Shown: positions 1 to 15,697 of the stretch, in pieces
Layout of the letters: each line of letters begins with the position of its first letter
Numbering within the stretch: the first letter of the stretch is position 1
Source: Ferrimonas sp. YFM
GTDB lineage: Bacteria; Pseudomonadota; Gammaproteobacteria; Enterobacterales; Shewanellaceae
Length of the DNA: 64,000 nt
Assembly: GCF_030296015.1 (NCBI RefSeq)
Contig: NZ_AP027368.1
Location: forward strand, 248,001-312,000
Direction: 5' to 3'
The notes under the pieces: model-generated
Databases searched by the model: none
Seen by the model: the letters and a program-made list of their open reading frames with translations, nothing else
What the model was told of the DNA's origin: nothing
Program-made: the position numbers and the translations under genes

Positions 1-246
<246 letters not shown>

Positions 247-264
247 TCGATATCTCGCTATGAT

Positions 265-292
265 AAAAGGGCGCCATCGGGCGCCCTTTTCG
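265..292 (+). terminator. Rho-independent terminator after the first tuf
   Basis: A ten-base-pair GC-rich stem (265-274 with 281-290), flanked by A and T runs, follows the tuf stop codon by 18 bases. The left arm is identical to that of the terminator after the second tuf gene; only the loop differs. Confidence 0.9.
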
Positions 293-312
293 CATTTGTC
301 TGCCTGTGCGGC

Positions 313-341
313 TTGTAAGCAGATAGCAGAATGAATAGAAT
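313..341 (+). promoter_or_regulatory. Probable promoter of secE-nusG
   Basis: TTGTAA (313-318) and TAGAAT (336-341) are separated by 17 bases, just after the tuf terminator and about 130 bases before secE. No tRNA gene lies between tuf and secE, so secE-nusG needs its own promoter here. The call rests on motif match and position only. Confidence 0.45.
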
Positions 342-475
342 CTAGGGCTGCTTTTTTTACGGTGGTAGCCGGGGGGTGGTCCTTCTCCCGGAGAGTCAGT
401 GGATCCCTACCCTGGCATGGCTGTCATCGCAACAGCAGCGGATGATTCTATCCGCTGGTTAACAGGATTGTTGTA

Positions 476-847
476 ATGAGTACCAATATTGAAAATCAAG
501 GTGGTTCGCTGGATACCCTGAAATGGGCTCTGGCTGTGCTGGTTCTGCTGGCTGCCGTAGTGGGCAACTACTATTTTGATACTGTATCTGTTCTGATCCG
601 CGCCATCGGCGTGGTTATTGCCATCGCTGCCGGCCTGGGTATTGCTGCCACCACAGTGAAAGGCAAAGAGGCCTGGGCCTTTGCGCAGGATGCTCGCCTG
701 GAAGTTCGTAAGGTAGTCTGGCCTACTCGCCAGGAGACCATGCAGACCACGCTGATCGTTTTTGCCGTGACTGCCGTCCTGGCCTTTGTCCTGTGGTTGC
801 TGGATATGGCTCTGGTTAACATCGTTGGTTTGATTACTGGGGTTTAA
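476..847 (+). CDS. secE: Preprotein translocase subunit SecE
   Basis: SecE is the essential small subunit of the SecYEG inner-membrane channel; it clamps the two halves of SecY. The 123 residues carry three predicted membrane spans (about 17-34, 38-58 and 93-113), the three-span enterobacterial form. The conserved cytoplasmic amphipathic motif EVRKVVWPTRQE is at 76-87. The ATG at 476 gives a length close to that of E. coli SecE (127). nusG starts three bases after the stop, so the two are cotranscribed. Confidence 0.97.
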   Translation: MSTNIENQGGSLDTLKWALAVLVLLAAVVGNYYFDTVSVLIRAIGVVIAIAAGLGIAATTVKGKEAWAFAQDARLEVRKVVWPTRQETMQTTLIVFAVTAVLAFVLWLLDMALVNIVGLITGV

Positions 848-850
848 TAG

Positions 851-1396
851 ATGTCTGAAGAACAAAACATGCGCTGGTATGTGGTGCAGGCTTTTTCCGG
901 TTTTGAGGCTCGCGTAGCCAAGACCCTGAAAGAGCACATTAAGATGCACGGTATGGAAGATCTGTTCGGCGAGGTACTGGTGCCTACCGAAGAGGTGGTT
1001 GAGATGCGTGCCGGTCAGCGTCGCAAGAGCGAGCGTAAGTTCTTCCCTGGCTACGTGCTGGTGCAGATGGAGATGAATGACGCCTCCTGGCACCTGGTGC
1101 GCAACACCCCCCGTGTGATGGGCTTTATCGGCGGCACTTCTGACCGTCCTGCGCCTATTACCGAGAAGGAGGCGAACGCCATCCTGAACCGCCTGCAGGA
1201 GTCCACCGAGTCTCCCAAGCCGCGCACTCTGTTCGAGCCCGGCGAAGTGGTTCGGGTCAACGATGGCCCATTTGCCGACTTCAACGGCACCGTGGAAGAG
1301 GTGGACTACGAAAAGAGCCGCCTGAAGGTGTCCGTTCTGATCTTCGGTCGTTCCACGCCAGTGGAACTGGACTTCTCCCAGGTGGAAAAGTCCTGA
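851..1396 (+). CDS. nusG: Transcription termination/antitermination protein NusG
   Basis: NusG binds RNA polymerase, speeds elongation, and links it to Rho or to ribosomal protein S10. The 181-residue protein has the NGN domain (roughly 9-115, beginning [12 protein letters not shown]) and a C-terminal KOW domain (about 128-181, with [19 protein letters not shown]). Length matches the E. coli protein (181). It is the second gene of the secE-nusG unit. S10, its partner in transcription-translation coupling, is encoded at 17237-17548, and the rRNA operon with its boxA sites is also in this window. Confidence 0.98.
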   Translation: MSEEQNMRWYVVQAFSGFEARVAKTLKEHIKMHGMEDLFGEVLVPTEEVVEMRAGQRRKSERKFFPGYVLVQMEMNDASWHLVRNTPRVMGFIGGTSDRPAPITEKEANAILNRLQESTESPKPRTLFEPGEVVRVNDGPFADFNGTVEEVDYEKSRLKVSVLIFGRSTPVELDFSQVEKS

Positions 1397-1419
1397 TCAT
1401 TAATTGGTCAAAAAAATGT

Positions 1420-1449
1420 TTGTTGAGGGGCAGAAGATTTGTATATAAT
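1420..1449 (+). promoter_or_regulatory. Promoter of rplK-rplA
   Basis: TTGTTG (1420-1425) and a perfect TATAAT (1444-1449) lie 18 bases apart, with an A-rich stretch directly upstream that could act as an UP element. It sits 67 bases before rplK. A strong ribosomal-protein promoter is expected at this place. Confidence 0.7.
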
Positions 1450-1515
1450 CCGCTGCCCCTTTATTCACGGGGAGTCAGTAACCCTGACGTTTGAACCCAA
1501 TTGAGGTATTGAAAA

Positions 1516-1944
1516 ATGGCTAAGAAAGTCCAAGCATACATCAAGCTGCAAGTAGCAGCTGGTGCCGCTAACCCTTCACCACCAGTTGGTCCTGCTCTGG
1601 GTCAGCACGGTGTAAACATCATGGAATTCTGTAAGGCGTTCAACGCCCGTACTGACAAGATCGAAAAAGGTCTGCCAATTCCTGTTGTAATCACTGTTTA
1701 CGCAGATCGTTCCTTCACCTTCATCACCAAGACTCCTCCAGCGTCTGTACTGCTGAAGAAGGCTGCTGGCGTTAAGTCTGGCTCCGGCCGTCCTAACACC
1801 GAGAAGGTTGGTACGGTAACCGACGCTCAGCTGCAAGAGATTGCTGAGACCAAGGCTGCCGACATGACTGGTGCTGACATTGAAGCGATGAAGCGCTCCA
1901 TTGCCGGTACTGCTCGTTCCATGGGCCTGGTAGTTGAGGGATAA
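1516..1944 (+). CDS. rplK: Large ribosomal subunit protein L11
   Basis: L11 binds the GTPase-associated region of 23S rRNA and is needed for RelA activation when uncharged tRNA enters the A site. At 142 residues it has the usual length. The proline-rich linker of the N-terminal domain ([13 protein letters not shown], 22-34) and the RNA-binding C-terminal helix ending in GTARSMG are visible. In E. coli, L1 represses translation of this messenger by binding near the rplK start; a comparable site here is plausible but I did not establish it. Confidence 0.99.
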   Translation: MAKKVQAYIKLQVAAGAANPSPPVGPALGQHGVNIMEFCKAFNARTDKIEKGLPIPVVITVYADRSFTFITKTPPASVLLKKAAGVKSGSGRPNTEKVGTVTDAQLQEIAETKAADMTGADIEAMKRSIAGTARSMGLVVEG

Positions 1945-1948
1945 GACG

Positions 1949-2653
1949 ATGGCTAAACTGTCTAAGCGCATGCGCGTTATCCGCGAGAAAGTTGACGCTA
2001 CTCGCGAGTACGAAATCAATGAAGCCGTTGCTCTGCTGAAAGAACTGGCCACTGCCAAGTTCGTAGAGAGCGTTGACGTAGCGGTTAACCTGGGTGTTGA
2101 TCCTCGTAAATCCGACCAGAACGTTCGCGGCGCTACCGTACTGCCTCACGGCACCGGTCGTGACGTACGCGTTGCCGTATTTACTCAGGGCGCCAACGCC
2201 GAAGCTGCCAAAGAAGCCGGTGCCGACCTGGTTGGTATGGAAGATCTGGCCGAGCAGGTTAAGAAAGGCGAAATGAACTTCGACGTAGTTGTTGCTTCTC
2301 CTGATGCAATGCGCGTTGTAGGTCAACTGGGTCAAATCCTGGGTCCTCGCGGCCTGATGCCTAACCCTAAGACCGGTACTGTAACTCCTAACGTTGCTGA
2401 GGCTGTTAAGAACGCCAAAGCTGGTCAGGTTCGCTACCGCACCGACAAGAACGGCATCATCCACACCACCATCGGTAAGGTTTCCTTCGACGCTGCTCAG
2501 CTGAAAGAAAACCTGGAATCTCTGCTGATCGCCCTGAAGAAGGCCAAGCCTGCTTCCGCTAAAGGTCAGTACATCCAGAAGGTGGCTATCTCCACCACTA
2601 TGGGTGCCGGTGTGTCCGTGGACCAGGCGACTCTGGAAACCCAGACCGCTTAA
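1949..2653 (+). CDS. rplA: Large ribosomal subunit protein L1
   Basis: L1 forms the mobile stalk that helps release E-site tRNA, and in relatives it represses its own rplKA messenger. I take the ATG at 1949, which gives 234 residues beginning MAKLSKRMR, the same length and start as the E. coli protein. An upstream in-frame TTG at 1934 would add five residues but would overlap rplK and leave the GAGGG ribosome-binding site inside the gene. The RNA-binding [14 protein letters not shown] segment is intact near residue 135. Four bases separate it from rplK. Confidence 0.98.
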   Translation: MAKLSKRMRVIREKVDATREYEINEAVALLKELATAKFVESVDVAVNLGVDPRKSDQNVRGATVLPHGTGRDVRVAVFTQGANAEAAKEAGADLVGMEDLAEQVKKGEMNFDVVVASPDAMRVVGQLGQILGPRGLMPNPKTGTVTPNVAEAVKNAKAGQVRYRTDKNGIIHTTIGKVSFDAAQLKENLESLLIALKKAKPASAKGQYIQKVAISTTMGAGVSVDQATLETQTA

Positions 2654-2655
2654 AG

Positions 2656-2685
2656 TTTACAGGGCGCTAAGTTATCGAGTATAAT
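2656..2685 (+). promoter_or_regulatory. Promoter of rplJL-rpoBC
   Basis: TTTACA (2656-2661) and a perfect TATAAT (2680-2685) are 18 bases apart, starting just after the rplA stop codon. This matches the known strong promoter between L1 and L10 genes in enterobacteria. Confidence 0.7.
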
Positions 2686-2689
2686 TTTG

Positions 2690-2885
2690 CGCCCTTAAGG
2701 TCGAGGCCAGCTCGCTGGCCCTCGTCCGAGACCGCAGGTGCCGCAAGGCTTAATTTCCTGCGTAGACGGTGAAACAGGACCTTGGAAGATTTCTGATCTT
2801 CTGGAACCTAACCACCGTGTCGCTCCCCAGAGATGGGGATTGTTAAGTTTCTAGGTGTCAAAACCTAGGTGGAATCCAGGAGTAA
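2690..2885 (+). promoter_or_regulatory. L10 leader of the rplJ messenger
   Basis: About 200 untranslated bases lie between the promoter and rplJ. They contain several inverted repeats, for example GAGGCCAGC pairing with GCTGGCCCTC at 2703-2724. In E. coli a leader here binds the L10-L7/L12 complex and closes the rplJ start region. Position, length and foldability support the same control; I have not matched the Rfam model. Confidence 0.6.
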
Positions 2886-2891
2886 AAGCCA

Positions 2892-3395
2892 ATGGCATTA
2901 GGACTCGAAGACAAGAAAGCAATTGTCGCTGAGGTCAACGAAGCTGCCAAAGGTGCTCTGTCTGCTGTAGTTGCCGATTCTCGCGGCGTTACTGTGGGCA
3001 GCATGACTGCTCTGCGTAAAAGCGCTCGTGAAGCTGGTGTTGTTCTGCGCGTTGTGCGTAACACTCTGGCCAAGCGTGCCGTTGAAGGTACTCCTTACGA
3101 GTGCCTGACCGACGCATTCAGTGGTCCTACCCTGATCGCCTTCTCCAACGAGCACCCAGGTGCTGCGGCGCGTCTGTTCAAAGACTTCGCCAAAGAAGAA
3201 GCTGCGTTCGAGGTAAAAGCCCTTGCTTACGAAGGGGAACTGATCCCCGCCGAGCAGATTGACCGTCTGGCCAAGCTGCCTACTTACGACGAAGCTATCG
3301 CTCAGCTGATGATGACCATGAAGGAAGCATCTGCTGGCAAGCTGGTACGTACTCTGGCTGCTCTGCGCGACCAAAAAGAAGAGCAAGCTGCCTAA
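2892..3395 (+). CDS. rplJ: Large ribosomal subunit protein L10
   Basis: L10 anchors the L7/L12 dimers to the L11 region of 23S rRNA, forming the base of the factor-binding stalk, and is the autogenous repressor of this operon in E. coli. The 167-residue protein begins [20 protein letters not shown], typical of the family; the C-terminal helix that binds L7/L12 is the final third. The ATG at 2892 is preceded by AGGAG. rplL follows after 49 bases. Confidence 0.98.
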   Translation: MALGLEDKKAIVAEVNEAAKGALSAVVADSRGVTVGSMTALRKSAREAGVVLRVVRNTLAKRAVEGTPYECLTDAFSGPTLIAFSNEHPGAAARLFKDFAKEEAAFEVKALAYEGELIPAEQIDRLAKLPTYDEAIAQLMMTMKEASAGKLVRTLAALRDQKEEQAA

Positions 3396-3444
3396 GGCTC
3401 GCTGCTTAAACTTTTTTTGAACTAATTTTTTAGGATTGTTAGTA

Positions 3445-3810
3445 ATGTCTATCACTAAAGACCAAATCATCGAAGCCGTAGCTGAAATGTCCGTAATGGA
3501 CGTTGTTGAGCTGATCGAAGCTATGGAAGAGAAGTTCGGCGTATCTGCTGCTGCTGCAGTAGTTGCCGGTGGCGGCGAAGCTGCTGCTGCTGAAGAGCAA
3601 ACTGAGTTTGACGTAATGCTGACCGGCGCTGGTTCCAACAAAGTTGGTGCCATTAAAGCTGTTCGCGGCGCAACCGGCCTGGGCCTGAAAGAAGCCAAAG
3701 CTATGGTTGAGTCCGCTCCAGTAGCCGTTAAAGAAGCTGTTTCTAAAGAAGAAGCAGAAGGTCTGAAAGCTCAACTGGAAGAAGCCGGTTGTTCTGTTGA
3801 GATCAAGTAA
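3445..3810 (+). CDS. rplL: Large ribosomal subunit protein L7/L12
   Basis: L7/L12 is the multicopy stalk protein that recruits and activates EF-Tu and EF-G. The start at 3445 gives 121 residues beginning MSITKDQ, as in E. coli; a TTG nine bases upstream has no support. The layout is an N-terminal dimerisation and L10-binding helix, an Ala/Gly/Glu-rich hinge at about 37-52, and a compact C-terminal domain with the factor-contact stretch [12 protein letters not shown]. Confidence 0.98.
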   Translation: MSITKDQIIEAVAEMSVMDVVELIEAMEEKFGVSAAAAVVAGGGEAAAAEEQTEFDVMLTGAGSNKVGAIKAVRGATGLGLKEAKAMVESAPVAVKEAVSKEEAEGLKAQLEEAGCSVEIK

Positions 3811-3850
3811 GCTATTCTATAGCTTACGAGCCTAGGCTACGGCTTAGGTA

Positions 3851-3883
3851 AGGCTGGTGGTTAATTAACCACCGGCCTTTTTG
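3851..3883 (+). terminator. Attenuator hairpin between rplL and rpoB
   Basis: A long stem centred on TTAATTAA (left arm from 3851, right arm to 3878) is followed by five T residues. In E. coli a partial terminator and an RNase III site in this gap reduce rpoBC transcription relative to rplJL; the position fits that role. rpoBC has no other obvious promoter, so readthrough must be substantial. Confidence 0.75.
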
Positions 3884-4038
3884 CGCTGTATAGCGCTGAC
3901 AAACTTCCCACCGTTTGTCGCCGATCATAGGATCGCGGACCTGGCAGAGATTATTGGTTGGGTTCTTGCACCCCGAGAATGGCGTGTTGCAAGTGCGTGG
4001 GCTCAGATGGGTCACCAAAGAGCGAGCAGAGGAACCAA

Positions 4039-7000
4039 ATGGTTTACTCCGATTTTCAAAAAAAACGCATCCGTAAGGACTTTGGTAAGCGTCCAAAAGT
4101 TCTGGACATCCCTTACCTGCTGTCGATCCAGCTGGACTCGTTCCAAAACTTCCTGGAGCAAGACGTAGATGGCGAGCGTGGTCTGGAAGCTGCATTCCGC
4201 AGTGTATTCCCGATCAAGAGCTTCTCCGGTTACGCCGAGCTGCAGTATGTGAGTTACAAGCTGGGCGAGCCCGTATTTGACGTAAAAGAGTGCCAGATCC
4301 GAGGCATTACCTATTCCGCTCCCCTTCGGGTAAAACTGCGCCTTGTCCTGATGGACAAGGAGAACGGCGGTGCCGTTAAGGACATCAAGGAGCAGGAAGT
4401 GTACATGGGTGACATTCCTCTGATGACAGAGAATGGTACCTTCGTGGTAAACGGCACCGAGCGTGTGATCGTTTCCCAGCTGCACCGTAGCCCAGGTGTG
4501 TTCTTCGACCACGACCGTGGCAAGACTCACTCCTCCGGTAAGGTGCTGTATAACGCCCGTGTTATCCCCTACCGTGGCTCCTGGCTGGACTTCGAGTTCG
4601 ATCCTAAGGACAACCTGTTTGTTCGTATCGACCGTCGTCGTAAGCTGCCTGCCACCATCATGCTGCGTGCGTTGGGCTTCGGCACCGACGAGATGCTGGA
4701 CATGTTCTTCGACAAGTTGGAGTTCTCCATCAAGAAGGACAAGCTGGTTATGGCCCTAGTGCCAGAGCGCCTGCGAGGTGAAACTGCCGTATTCGACATC
4801 AAAGATGCCGAAGGCAAAGTACTGGTTGAAACTGGCCGCCGCGTGACCGCTCGTCACATCCGTGCCATGGAGAAAGCCGGTCAGACCGAACTGGAAGTGC
4901 CCGTAGAGTACCTGGTCGGCAAAGTTGCCGACAAAGACTACGTGGACGAAGCCACCGGCGAACTGCTGGTTGCCGCCAACCAGGAGATGAGCCTGGAAGA
5001 CGTGGCCAAGCTGTCCCAGTCCGGTATCAAGGCATTCAACACCTTGTACACCAACGACCTGGATTCAGGTCCGTACATCTCCACCACTCTGGCCATCGAC
5101 TCCTGTCAGGAGCGCATGGAAGCTCTGGTTGAGATCTACCGCATGATGCGCCCCGGTGAGCCGCCAACACGCGAAGCTGCCGAAGCGCTGTTCGAGAACC
5201 TGTTCTTCTCTGAAGATCGCTACGACCTGTCTACCGTAGGTCGGATGAAGTTCAACCGTCGCCTGGGCCGCAGTGAATCCACTGGTGCCGGCGTACTGGA
5301 CAAGGACGACATCGTCGAGGTGATGAAGAAGATCATCGAGATCCGTAACGGCAACGACGAGGTGGACGATATCGACCACCTGGGTAACCGTCGTATCCGT
5401 TCCGTCGGTGAGATGGCTGAGAACCAGTTCCGCGTAGGCCTGGTGCGTGTTGAGCGTGCCGTACGTGAGCGTCTGTCCCTGGGTGACCTGGACAGCCTGA
5501 TGCCTCAGGACCTGATCAACGCCAAGCCCATCTCTGCGGCGGTGAAGGAGTTCTTCGGTTCTTCCCAGCTGTCCCAGTTTATGGATCAGAACAACCCACT
5601 GTCTGAGGTGACTCACAAGCGTCGTATCTCTGCACTGGGCCCTGGCGGTCTGACCCGTGAGCGCGCCGGCTTTGAGGTTCGAGACGTACACCCGACCCAC
5701 TACGGTCGTCTGTGCCCCATCGAAACTCCTGAAGGTCCAAACATTGGTCTGATCAACTCCCTGGCTAGCTACTCTCGTACCAACGAGTACGGCTTCCTGG
5801 AGACCCCTTACCGTCGCGTTATCGACGGCGTGGTGACTGAAGAGATCGATTACCTCTCCGCTATCGAGGAGGGCAACTTCGTTATCGCCCAGGCCAACAC
5901 CAACCTGGACGAGAACAACCGCCTGCCCGAGGAAGAGCTGATCGCGAGCCGCCACAAAGGCGAGCCCGGCTTCATGACCGCTGACCAGATTCAGTACATG
6001 GACATCTCCCCGTCTCAGATCGTATCTGTGGCGGCGTCCCTGATTCCGTTCCTGGAGCACGACGATGCTAACCGAGCCCTGATGGGTGCGAACATGCAGC
6101 GTCAGGCCGTACCTACCCTGAAGGCGGACAAGCCTCTGGTTGGTACCGGCATGGAGCGTAACGTTGCCGTTGACTCCGGTGTAACCGCCGTAGCCAAACG
6201 TGGTGGTGTGGTGGATTACGTGGATGCCTCTCGCATCGTAGTCAAGGTGAATGAAGATGAGCTGGTACCGGGCGAAGCCGGTATCGACATCTACAACCTG
6301 ACCAAGTACACCCGTTCTAACCAGAACACCTGCATCAACCAGCGTCCCGTATGTAACGTTGGTGAGCCGGTAACCCGTGGTGACGTTCTGGCCGATGGTC
6401 CTTCCACCGATCTGGGTGAGCTGGCGCTGGGTCAAAACCTGCGCGTGGCCTTCATGACCTGGAACGGTTACAACTTTGAGGATTCCATCCTGCTGTCCGA
6501 GCGTGTGGTTCAGGAAGATCGCCTGACTACCATCCACATTCAGGAACTCTCCTGTATTGCTCGTGACACCAAGCTGGGCAGCGAAGAGATCACCGCTGAC
6601 ATCCCCAACGTAGGTGAGTCCGCTCTGTCCAAACTGGACGAGTCCGGCATCGTATACGTTGGTGCCGAGATGAAGCCTGGTGACATCCTGGTTGGTAAGG
6701 TTACGCCTAAGGGTGAGACCCAGCTGACTCCGGAAGAGAAGCTGTTGCGTGCCATCTTCGGTGAGAAGGCGTCCGACGTGAAGGACTCCTCCCTGCGTGT
6801 GCCTAACTCCGTATACGGCACCGTGATCGATGTACAGGTCTTTACCCGCGACGGCGTGGAGAAGGACAAGCGTGCCATCGAGATCGAAGAGATGCAGCTC
6901 AAGGAAGCGAAGAAGGATCTGACTGAAGAGTTCAGCATCCTGGAGAACGGCGTTTACGACCGTGCCCGCACCCTGCTGCTGGCTTCCGGCATGTCCGAAG

Positions 7001-8067
7001 CTCAACTGGACAAGATGGATCGCGCCAAGTGGCTGGAACTGCCTCTGGATGACGAAGGCAAGCAGACCGAACTGGAACAGCTGGCCGAGCAGCACGAAGA
7101 GCTGCGCGCCGAGTTCGACAAGAAGTTCGAGATCAAGCGCCGCAAGATCATCCAGGGCGATGACCTGGCTCCTGGCGTACTGAAGATCGTTAAGGTTTAC
7201 CTGGCCGTGAAGCGTCGCATCCAGCCTGGTGACAAGATGGCGGGTCGTCACGGTAACAAGGGTGTAATCTCCACCATCGTTCCCGTTGAGGATATGCCTT
7301 ACGACGAGACCGGTACTCCTGTGGACATCGTACTGAACCCTCTGGGTGTACCGTCCCGTATGAACATCGGTCAGATCCTGGAAGTTCACCTGGGTGCTGC
7401 GGCCCGTGGTATCGGTACCAAGATCACCGCCATGATGGAGCAGCAGAAGGCGATTGCCGAACTGCGTGACTACATCCAGCAGGCGTACGATCTGGGTGAA
7501 GCCCAGCAGAAGGTGGATCTGAACACCTTCACCGACGAGGAGGTGATTCGCCTGGCGAAGAACCTGCAAGGCGGTATGCCTGTGGCCACCCCGGTATTCG
7601 ACGGTGCCCGTGAGTCCGAGGTTAAGGACCTGCTGACCCTTGCCGGTCTGCCAGCCTCCGGTCAGGTTACTCTGTACGACGGCCGTACCGGTGACAACTT
7701 CGAGCGTCCTGTAACCGTGGGTTACATGTACATGCTGAAGCTGAACCACCTGGTTGACGACAAGATGCACGCCCGTTCCACCGGTTCCTACAGCCTGGTT
7801 ACCCAGCAGCCGCTGGGTGGTAAGGCGCAGTTCGGTGGACAGCGCTTCGGTGAGATGGAGGTGTGGGCACTTGAGGCGTACGGCGCCGCCTACACCCTGC
7901 AGGAGATGCTGACCGTGAAGTCTGATGACGTGAACGGTCGTACCCAGATGTATAAGAACATCGTCGACGGTAACCACTCCATGCAGCCTGGTATGCCTGA
8001 GTCCTTCAACGTACTGTTGAAAGAGATCAAGTCCCTCGGTATCAACATCGAGCTGGACCAGGAATAA
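4039..8067 (+). CDS. rpoB: RNA polymerase beta subunit
   Basis: The beta subunit forms one pincer of the core enzyme and carries the rifampicin-binding region. I choose the ATG at 4039, preceded by AGAGGAA, because the protein then begins [19 protein letters not shown] and is 1342 residues, exactly the E. coli length. A TTG at 3958 would add 27 residues unlike any RpoB. The rifampicin region reads as the sensitive wild-type form ([20 protein letters not shown]). The C-terminal part carries [10 protein letters not shown] and ends in LDQE. Confidence 0.99.
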   Translation: MVYSDFQKKRIRKDFGKRPKVLDIPYLLSIQLDSFQNFLEQDVDGERGLEAAFRSVFPIKSFSGYAELQYVSYKLGEPVFDVKECQIRGITYSAPLRVKLRLVLMDKENGGAVKDIKEQEVYMGDIPLMTENGTFVVNGTERVIVSQLHRSPGVFFDHDRGKTHSSGKVLYNARVIPYRGSWLDFEFDPKDNLFVRIDRRRKLPATIMLRALGFGTDEMLDMFFDKLEFSIKKDKLVMALVPERLRGETAVFDIKDAEGKVLVETGRRVTARHIRAMEKAGQTELEVPVEYLVGKVADKDYVDEATGELLVAANQEMSLEDVAKLSQSGIKAFNTLYTNDLDSGPYISTTLAIDSCQERMEALVEIYRMMRPGEPPTREAAEALFENLFFSEDRYDLSTVGRMKFNRRLGRSESTGAGVLDKDDIVEVMKKIIEIRNGNDEVDDIDHLGNRRIRSVGEMAENQFRVGLVRVERAVRERLSLGDLDSLMPQDLINAKPISAAVKEFFGSSQLSQFMDQNNPLSEVTHKRRISALGPGGLTRERAGFEVRDVHPTHYGRLCPIETPEGPNIGLINSLASYSRTNEYGFLETPYRRVIDGVVTEEIDYLSAIEEGNFVIAQANTNLDENNRLPEEELIASRHKGEPGFMTADQIQYMDISPSQIVSVAASLIPFLEHDDANRALMGANMQRQAVPTLKADKPLVGTGMERNVAVDSGVTAVAKRGGVVDYVDASRIVVKVNEDELVPGEAGIDIYNLTKYTRSNQNTCINQRPVCNVGEPVTRGDVLADGPSTDLGELALGQNLRVAFMTWNGYNFEDSILLSERVVQEDRLTTIHIQELSCIARDTKLGSEEITADIPNVGESALSKLDESGIVYVGAEMKPGDILVGKVTPKGETQLTPEEKLLRAIFGEKASDVKDSSLRVPNSVYGTVIDVQVFTRDGVEKDKRAIEIEEMQLKEAKKDLTEEFSILENGVYDRARTLLLASGMSEAQLDKMDRAKWLELPLDDEGKQTELEQLAEQHEELRAEFDKKFEIKRRKIIQGDDLAPGVLKIVKVYLAVKRRIQPGDKMAGRHGNKGVISTIVPVEDMPYDETGTPVDIVLNPLGVPSRMNIGQILEVHLGAAARGIGTKITAMMEQQKAIAELRDYIQQAYDLGEAQQKVDLNTFTDEEVIRLAKNLQGGMPVATPVFDGARESEVKDLLTLAGLPASGQVTLYDGRTGDNFERPVTVGYMYMLKLNHLVDDKMHARSTGSYSLVTQQPLGGKAQFGGQRFGEMEVWALEAYGAAYTLQEMLTVKSDDVNGRTQMYKNIVDGNHSMQPGMPESFNVLLKEIKSLGINIELDQE

Positions 8068-8147
8068 GCCACCCGCTGAGCGGTATATGACGCGGTGTCC
8101 CGTCAGACGGCGGGGCACCGAGGTTAAACCTCCACTAGGAGATGAAC

Positions 8148-12347
<4,200 letters not shown>

Positions 12348-12368
12348 GCCTCTGGCATAGCAAATGAG

Positions 12369-12395
12369 AAAGGGGCGCTAAGGCGCCCCTTTTTA
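12369..12395 (+). terminator. Terminator of the rplJL-rpoBC operon
   Basis: A perfect ten-base-pair stem (12369-12378 with 12383-12392) and a T run follow the rpoC stop by 21 bases. Confidence 0.92.
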
Positions 12396-12476
12396 GTTTT
12401 AGGCCGGAAAATGGCCCGGGAAGCGTACAGGTGGCAAGGAATCTTGCCTACAACGCCTGATCCTTCTGGCTATTTC

Positions 12477-12505
12477 TTGACACCCGGTCTGCGGGTGCTT
12501 AAAAT
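12477..12505 (+). promoter_or_regulatory. Promoter of the str operon
   Basis: A consensus TTGACA (12477-12482) and TAAAAT (12500-12505) are 17 bases apart, 72 bases before rpsL. The spacer holds an inverted repeat, CACCCG and CGGGTG around GTCTG. A second small C5/G5 hairpin lies just downstream, in the early transcript. Confidence 0.8.
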
Positions 12506-12574
12506 TCCGCGTCCCCCTTTTTGGGGGTCGATTTTTCGCACCTGAAAATGAGTAGTAAACATCAATTGGAGTAA

Positions 12575-12952
<378 letters not shown>

Positions 12953-13036
12953 TGGTTCTCCGTTAAGTAAGGCCAAGCAACTTTAAGTTTTTGTACATCC
13001 TGTTTTGGATATACCTGAAGAAATCGGAGACATCCC

Positions 13037-13507
13037 ATGCCAAGACGTCGCGTCGTAGGTCAACGTAAAATTCTGCCGGATCCTAAGTTCGGATCTGAGC
13101 TTCTGGCCAAGTTTGTAAACGTGGTAATGCTGGACGGTAAGAAGTCCACTGCCGAGCGCATCGTATACGGTGCCCTGGAAGCCGCTGCTTCCAAGTCCGG
13201 TAAAGACCACATCGAAATTTTTGAAACTGCTCTGGAGAACATCCGTCCTGCCGTCGAGGTTAAATCTCGTCGTGTAGGTGGTTCAACCTATCAGGTGCCG
13301 GTTGAAGTTCGCCCAGTTCGTCGTAACACCCTGGCCATGCGCTGGTTGGTGGAAGCTGCTCGTAAGCGTGGCGAAAAATCGATGGCTCTGCGTATGGCAG
13401 GTGAGCTGCTGGACGCTGCCGACAACAAAGGTTCTGCGGTTAAGAAGCGTGAAGACGTTCACCGTATGGCCGAAGCCAACAAGGCGTTTGCCCACTACCG
13501 TTGGTAA
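13037..13507 (+). CDS. rpsG: Small ribosomal subunit protein S7
   Basis: S7 nucleates assembly of the 30S head and contacts E-site tRNA. In E. coli it represses translation of the distal str genes by binding the rpsL-rpsG gap. The protein has 156 residues and begins [20 protein letters not shown]; the ending AFAHYRW matches the shorter S7 form. The 84-base gap after rpsL could hold the S7 target, though I cannot demonstrate it from sequence alone. Confidence 0.98.
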   Translation: MPRRRVVGQRKILPDPKFGSELLAKFVNVVMLDGKKSTAERIVYGALEAAASKSGKDHIEIFETALENIRPAVEVKSRRVGGSTYQVPVEVRPVRRNTLAMRWLVEAARKRGEKSMALRMAGELLDAADNKGSAVKKREDVHRMAEANKAFAHYRW

Positions 13508-13514
13508 GCGCGAC

Positions 13515-13545
13515 GGCGCAGCACAGTGTGTGCTGCGCCTGTTTT
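13515..13545 (+). terminator. Perfect hairpin between rpsG and fusA
   Basis: An 11-base-pair stem without mismatch (13515-13525 with 13529-13539) and a short TGTTTT tail stand between rpsG and fusA. It looks like an attenuator that would tune fusA-tuf output relative to rpsL-rpsG. Confidence 0.6.
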
Positions 13546-13587
13546 GCATGATCTCCCGGGCGATTTCCGGGATAAGAGGAAGAAATC

Positions 13588-15687
13588 GTGGCTCGTACTA
13601 CTCCACTAGAGCGCTACCGCAACATCGGTATCTGTGCTCACGTTGACGCCGGTAAAACTACCACCACTGAGCGGGTGCTGTTCTACACCGGTTTGTCACA
13701 CAAGATCGGTGAAGTGCACGATGGCGCCGCAACTATGGATTGGATGGAGCAGGAGCAGGAGCGTGGTATCACCATCACCTCTGCTGCGACCACCACCTTC
13801 TGGCGTGGTATGGAGGGTCAGTACCCCGAGCACCGCATCAACATCATCGACACCCCCGGACACGTGGACTTTACCATTGAGGTAGAGCGTTCCCTGCGTG
13901 TACTGGATGGTGCCGTCGTGGTGTTCTGTGGTTCCTCCGGTGTTGAGCCTCAGTCTGAGACCGTATGGCGTCAGGCTGACAAGTACCAGGTTCCGCGCAT
14001 GGTGTTCGTCAACAAGATGGACCGCGCTGGCGCTGACTTTGAACGCGTTATCGAGCAGATCCGTGATCGTCTGGGGGCCAACTGTGTGCCTATCCAGCTG
14101 AACATCGGTGCCGAGGATGAGTTCAAGGGCGTCATCGACCTGCTGAAGATGAAGGCCATTAACTGGAACGAAGCGGACCAGGGCATGACCTTCAGCTACG
14201 ATGAGATTCCTGCCGAGCTGGTCGATACGGCCACCGAATGGCGGGAATACATGGTAGAGTCCGCCGCCGAAGCATCCGAAGAGCTGATGGATAAGTACCT
14301 GGAAGAGGGTGACTTGTCCGAGGCCGAGATTCGCCAGGGTCTGCGTACTCGCACCCTGAACAACGAGATTGTTCTGGCCACCTGTGGTTCCGCCTTTAAG
14401 AATAAGGGCGTACAGGCGGTACTGGACGCGGTTGTGGAATATCTGCCGGCTCCCATTGATGTGCCTGCTATTAAAGGTGTGGATGAGCGTGAGAATGAAG
14501 TTGAGCGTCACTCCGACGACAACGAGCCCTTCTCTGCGCTGGCGTTTAAGATCGCCACTGACCCCTTTGTTGGTACCCTGACTTTCTTCCGGGTTTACTC
14601 TGGTGTAGTGAGCACCGGCGACACCGTCTACAACTCCGTTAAGGAGAAGCGTGAGCGCTTTGGTCGTATCGTGCAGATGCACTCCAACGACCGTAAAGAG
14701 CTCAAAGAGGTGCGCGCCGGGGACATCGCTGCTGCCATCGGTCTGAAAGACGTGACCACGGGTGACACCCTGTGCGACATGAATCAGAAGGTGATTCTGG
14801 AGCGCATGGAGTTCCCTGAGCCGGTCATTCAGATTGCGGTAGAGCCTCGTACCAAGGCCGACCAGGAGAAGATGGGCATTGCCCTGGGCAAGCTGGCTGC
14901 GGAGGATCCGTCCTTCCGCGTGGAGACCGATGAGGAATCCGGCCAGACCCTGATCTCCGGCATGGGCGAGCTGCACCTGGATATTATCGTTGATCGAATG
15001 AAGCGTGAGTTCAGCGTTGACTGCAACGTTGGTAAACCTCAGGTAGCTTACCGTGAGACCATCCGCTCCAAGGTGGAAGTTGAAGGTAAGTTCGTTCGTC
15101 AGTCCGGCGGTCGTGGCCAGTATGGTCACGTATGGCTCAAGATGGAGCCCAAAGAGGCTGGCGAAGGTTTCGAATTCGTCAACGACATCGTGGGTGGTGT
15201 GGTTCCCAAGGAATACATCCCCGCGGTTGAAAAAGGCTGTAAAGAGCAGATGGACATGGGTGTACTGGCTGGCTTCCCAATGCTGGACGTCAAAGTCACC
15301 CTGTTCGACGGTTCCTTCCACGATGTTGACTCCAATGAAATGGCGTTTAAGATCGCGGGTTCCATGGGCTTTAAGAAAGGCGCCATGGAAGCGGATCCCG
15401 TTCTGCTTGAGCCGATGATGAAGGTTGAGGTCACCACTCCGGAAGACTGGATGGGTGACGTCGTTGGCGACATTAACCGTCGCCGCGGAATGATCGACGG
15501 TATGGATGATGGCCCAGCCGGGCTGAAAATTATCCGCGCTAAGGTGCCATTAGCCGAAATGTTTGGTTATGCTACCGATCTGCGCTCTGCTACCCAAGGT
15601 CGCGCTTCCTACTCCATGGAATTCCTGGAGTATAACGAAGCACCGCAAAACGTAGCTCAAGCTGTAATCGATGGCCGATTTGGCTAA
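13588..15687 (+). CDS. fusA: Elongation factor G
   Basis: EF-G is the GTPase that drives translocation and, with ribosome recycling factor, subunit splitting. The gene starts with GTG at 13588 after AGAGGAAG, as in E. coli. The 699 residues include G1 AHVDAGKTT (17-25), G3 DTPGHVDF, G4 NKMD and the domain IV tip loop region. A second EF-G is present in many gammaproteobacteria, but this copy, inside the str operon between rpsG and tuf, is the canonical one. Confidence 0.98.
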   Translation: MARTTPLERYRNIGICAHVDAGKTTTTERVLFYTGLSHKIGEVHDGAATMDWMEQEQERGITITSAATTTFWRGMEGQYPEHRINIIDTPGHVDFTIEVERSLRVLDGAVVVFCGSSGVEPQSETVWRQADKYQVPRMVFVNKMDRAGADFERVIEQIRDRLGANCVPIQLNIGAEDEFKGVIDLLKMKAINWNEADQGMTFSYDEIPAELVDTATEWREYMVESAAEASEELMDKYLEEGDLSEAEIRQGLRTRTLNNEIVLATCGSAFKNKGVQAVLDAVVEYLPAPIDVPAIKGVDERENEVERHSDDNEPFSALAFKIATDPFVGTLTFFRVYSGVVSTGDTVYNSVKEKRERFGRIVQMHSNDRKELKEVRAGDIAAAIGLKDVTTGDTLCDMNQKVILERMEFPEPVIQIAVEPRTKADQEKMGIALGKLAAEDPSFRVETDEESGQTLISGMGELHLDIIVDRMKREFSVDCNVGKPQVAYRETIRSKVEVEGKFVRQSGGRGQYGHVWLKMEPKEAGEGFEFVNDIVGGVVPKEYIPAVEKGCKEQMDMGVLAGFPMLDVKVTLFDGSFHDVDSNEMAFKIAGSMGFKKGAMEADPVLLEPMMKVEVTTPEDWMGDVVGDINRRRGMIDGMDDGPAGLKIIRAKVPLAEMFGYATDLRSATQGRASYSMEFLEYNEAPQNVAQAVIDGRFG

Positions 15688-15697
15688 ATCCCTTTAA

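Noticed and set aside
247-475. A tRNA-Trp gene between tuf and secE, as in some relatives
   Set aside because: No cloverleaf or CCA-ended tRNA sequence is present; the gap holds a terminator and a probable promoter only.
3958-4038. Longer rpoB start at a TTG codon
   Set aside because: The extra residues do not resemble RpoB, and the ATG at 4039 has a good ribosome-binding site and gives exactly the family length.
8142-8147. ATG start of rpoC two codons upstream
   Set aside because: It touches the AGGAG ribosome-binding site with no spacing; the GTG at 8148 is correctly spaced and matches the E. coli start.
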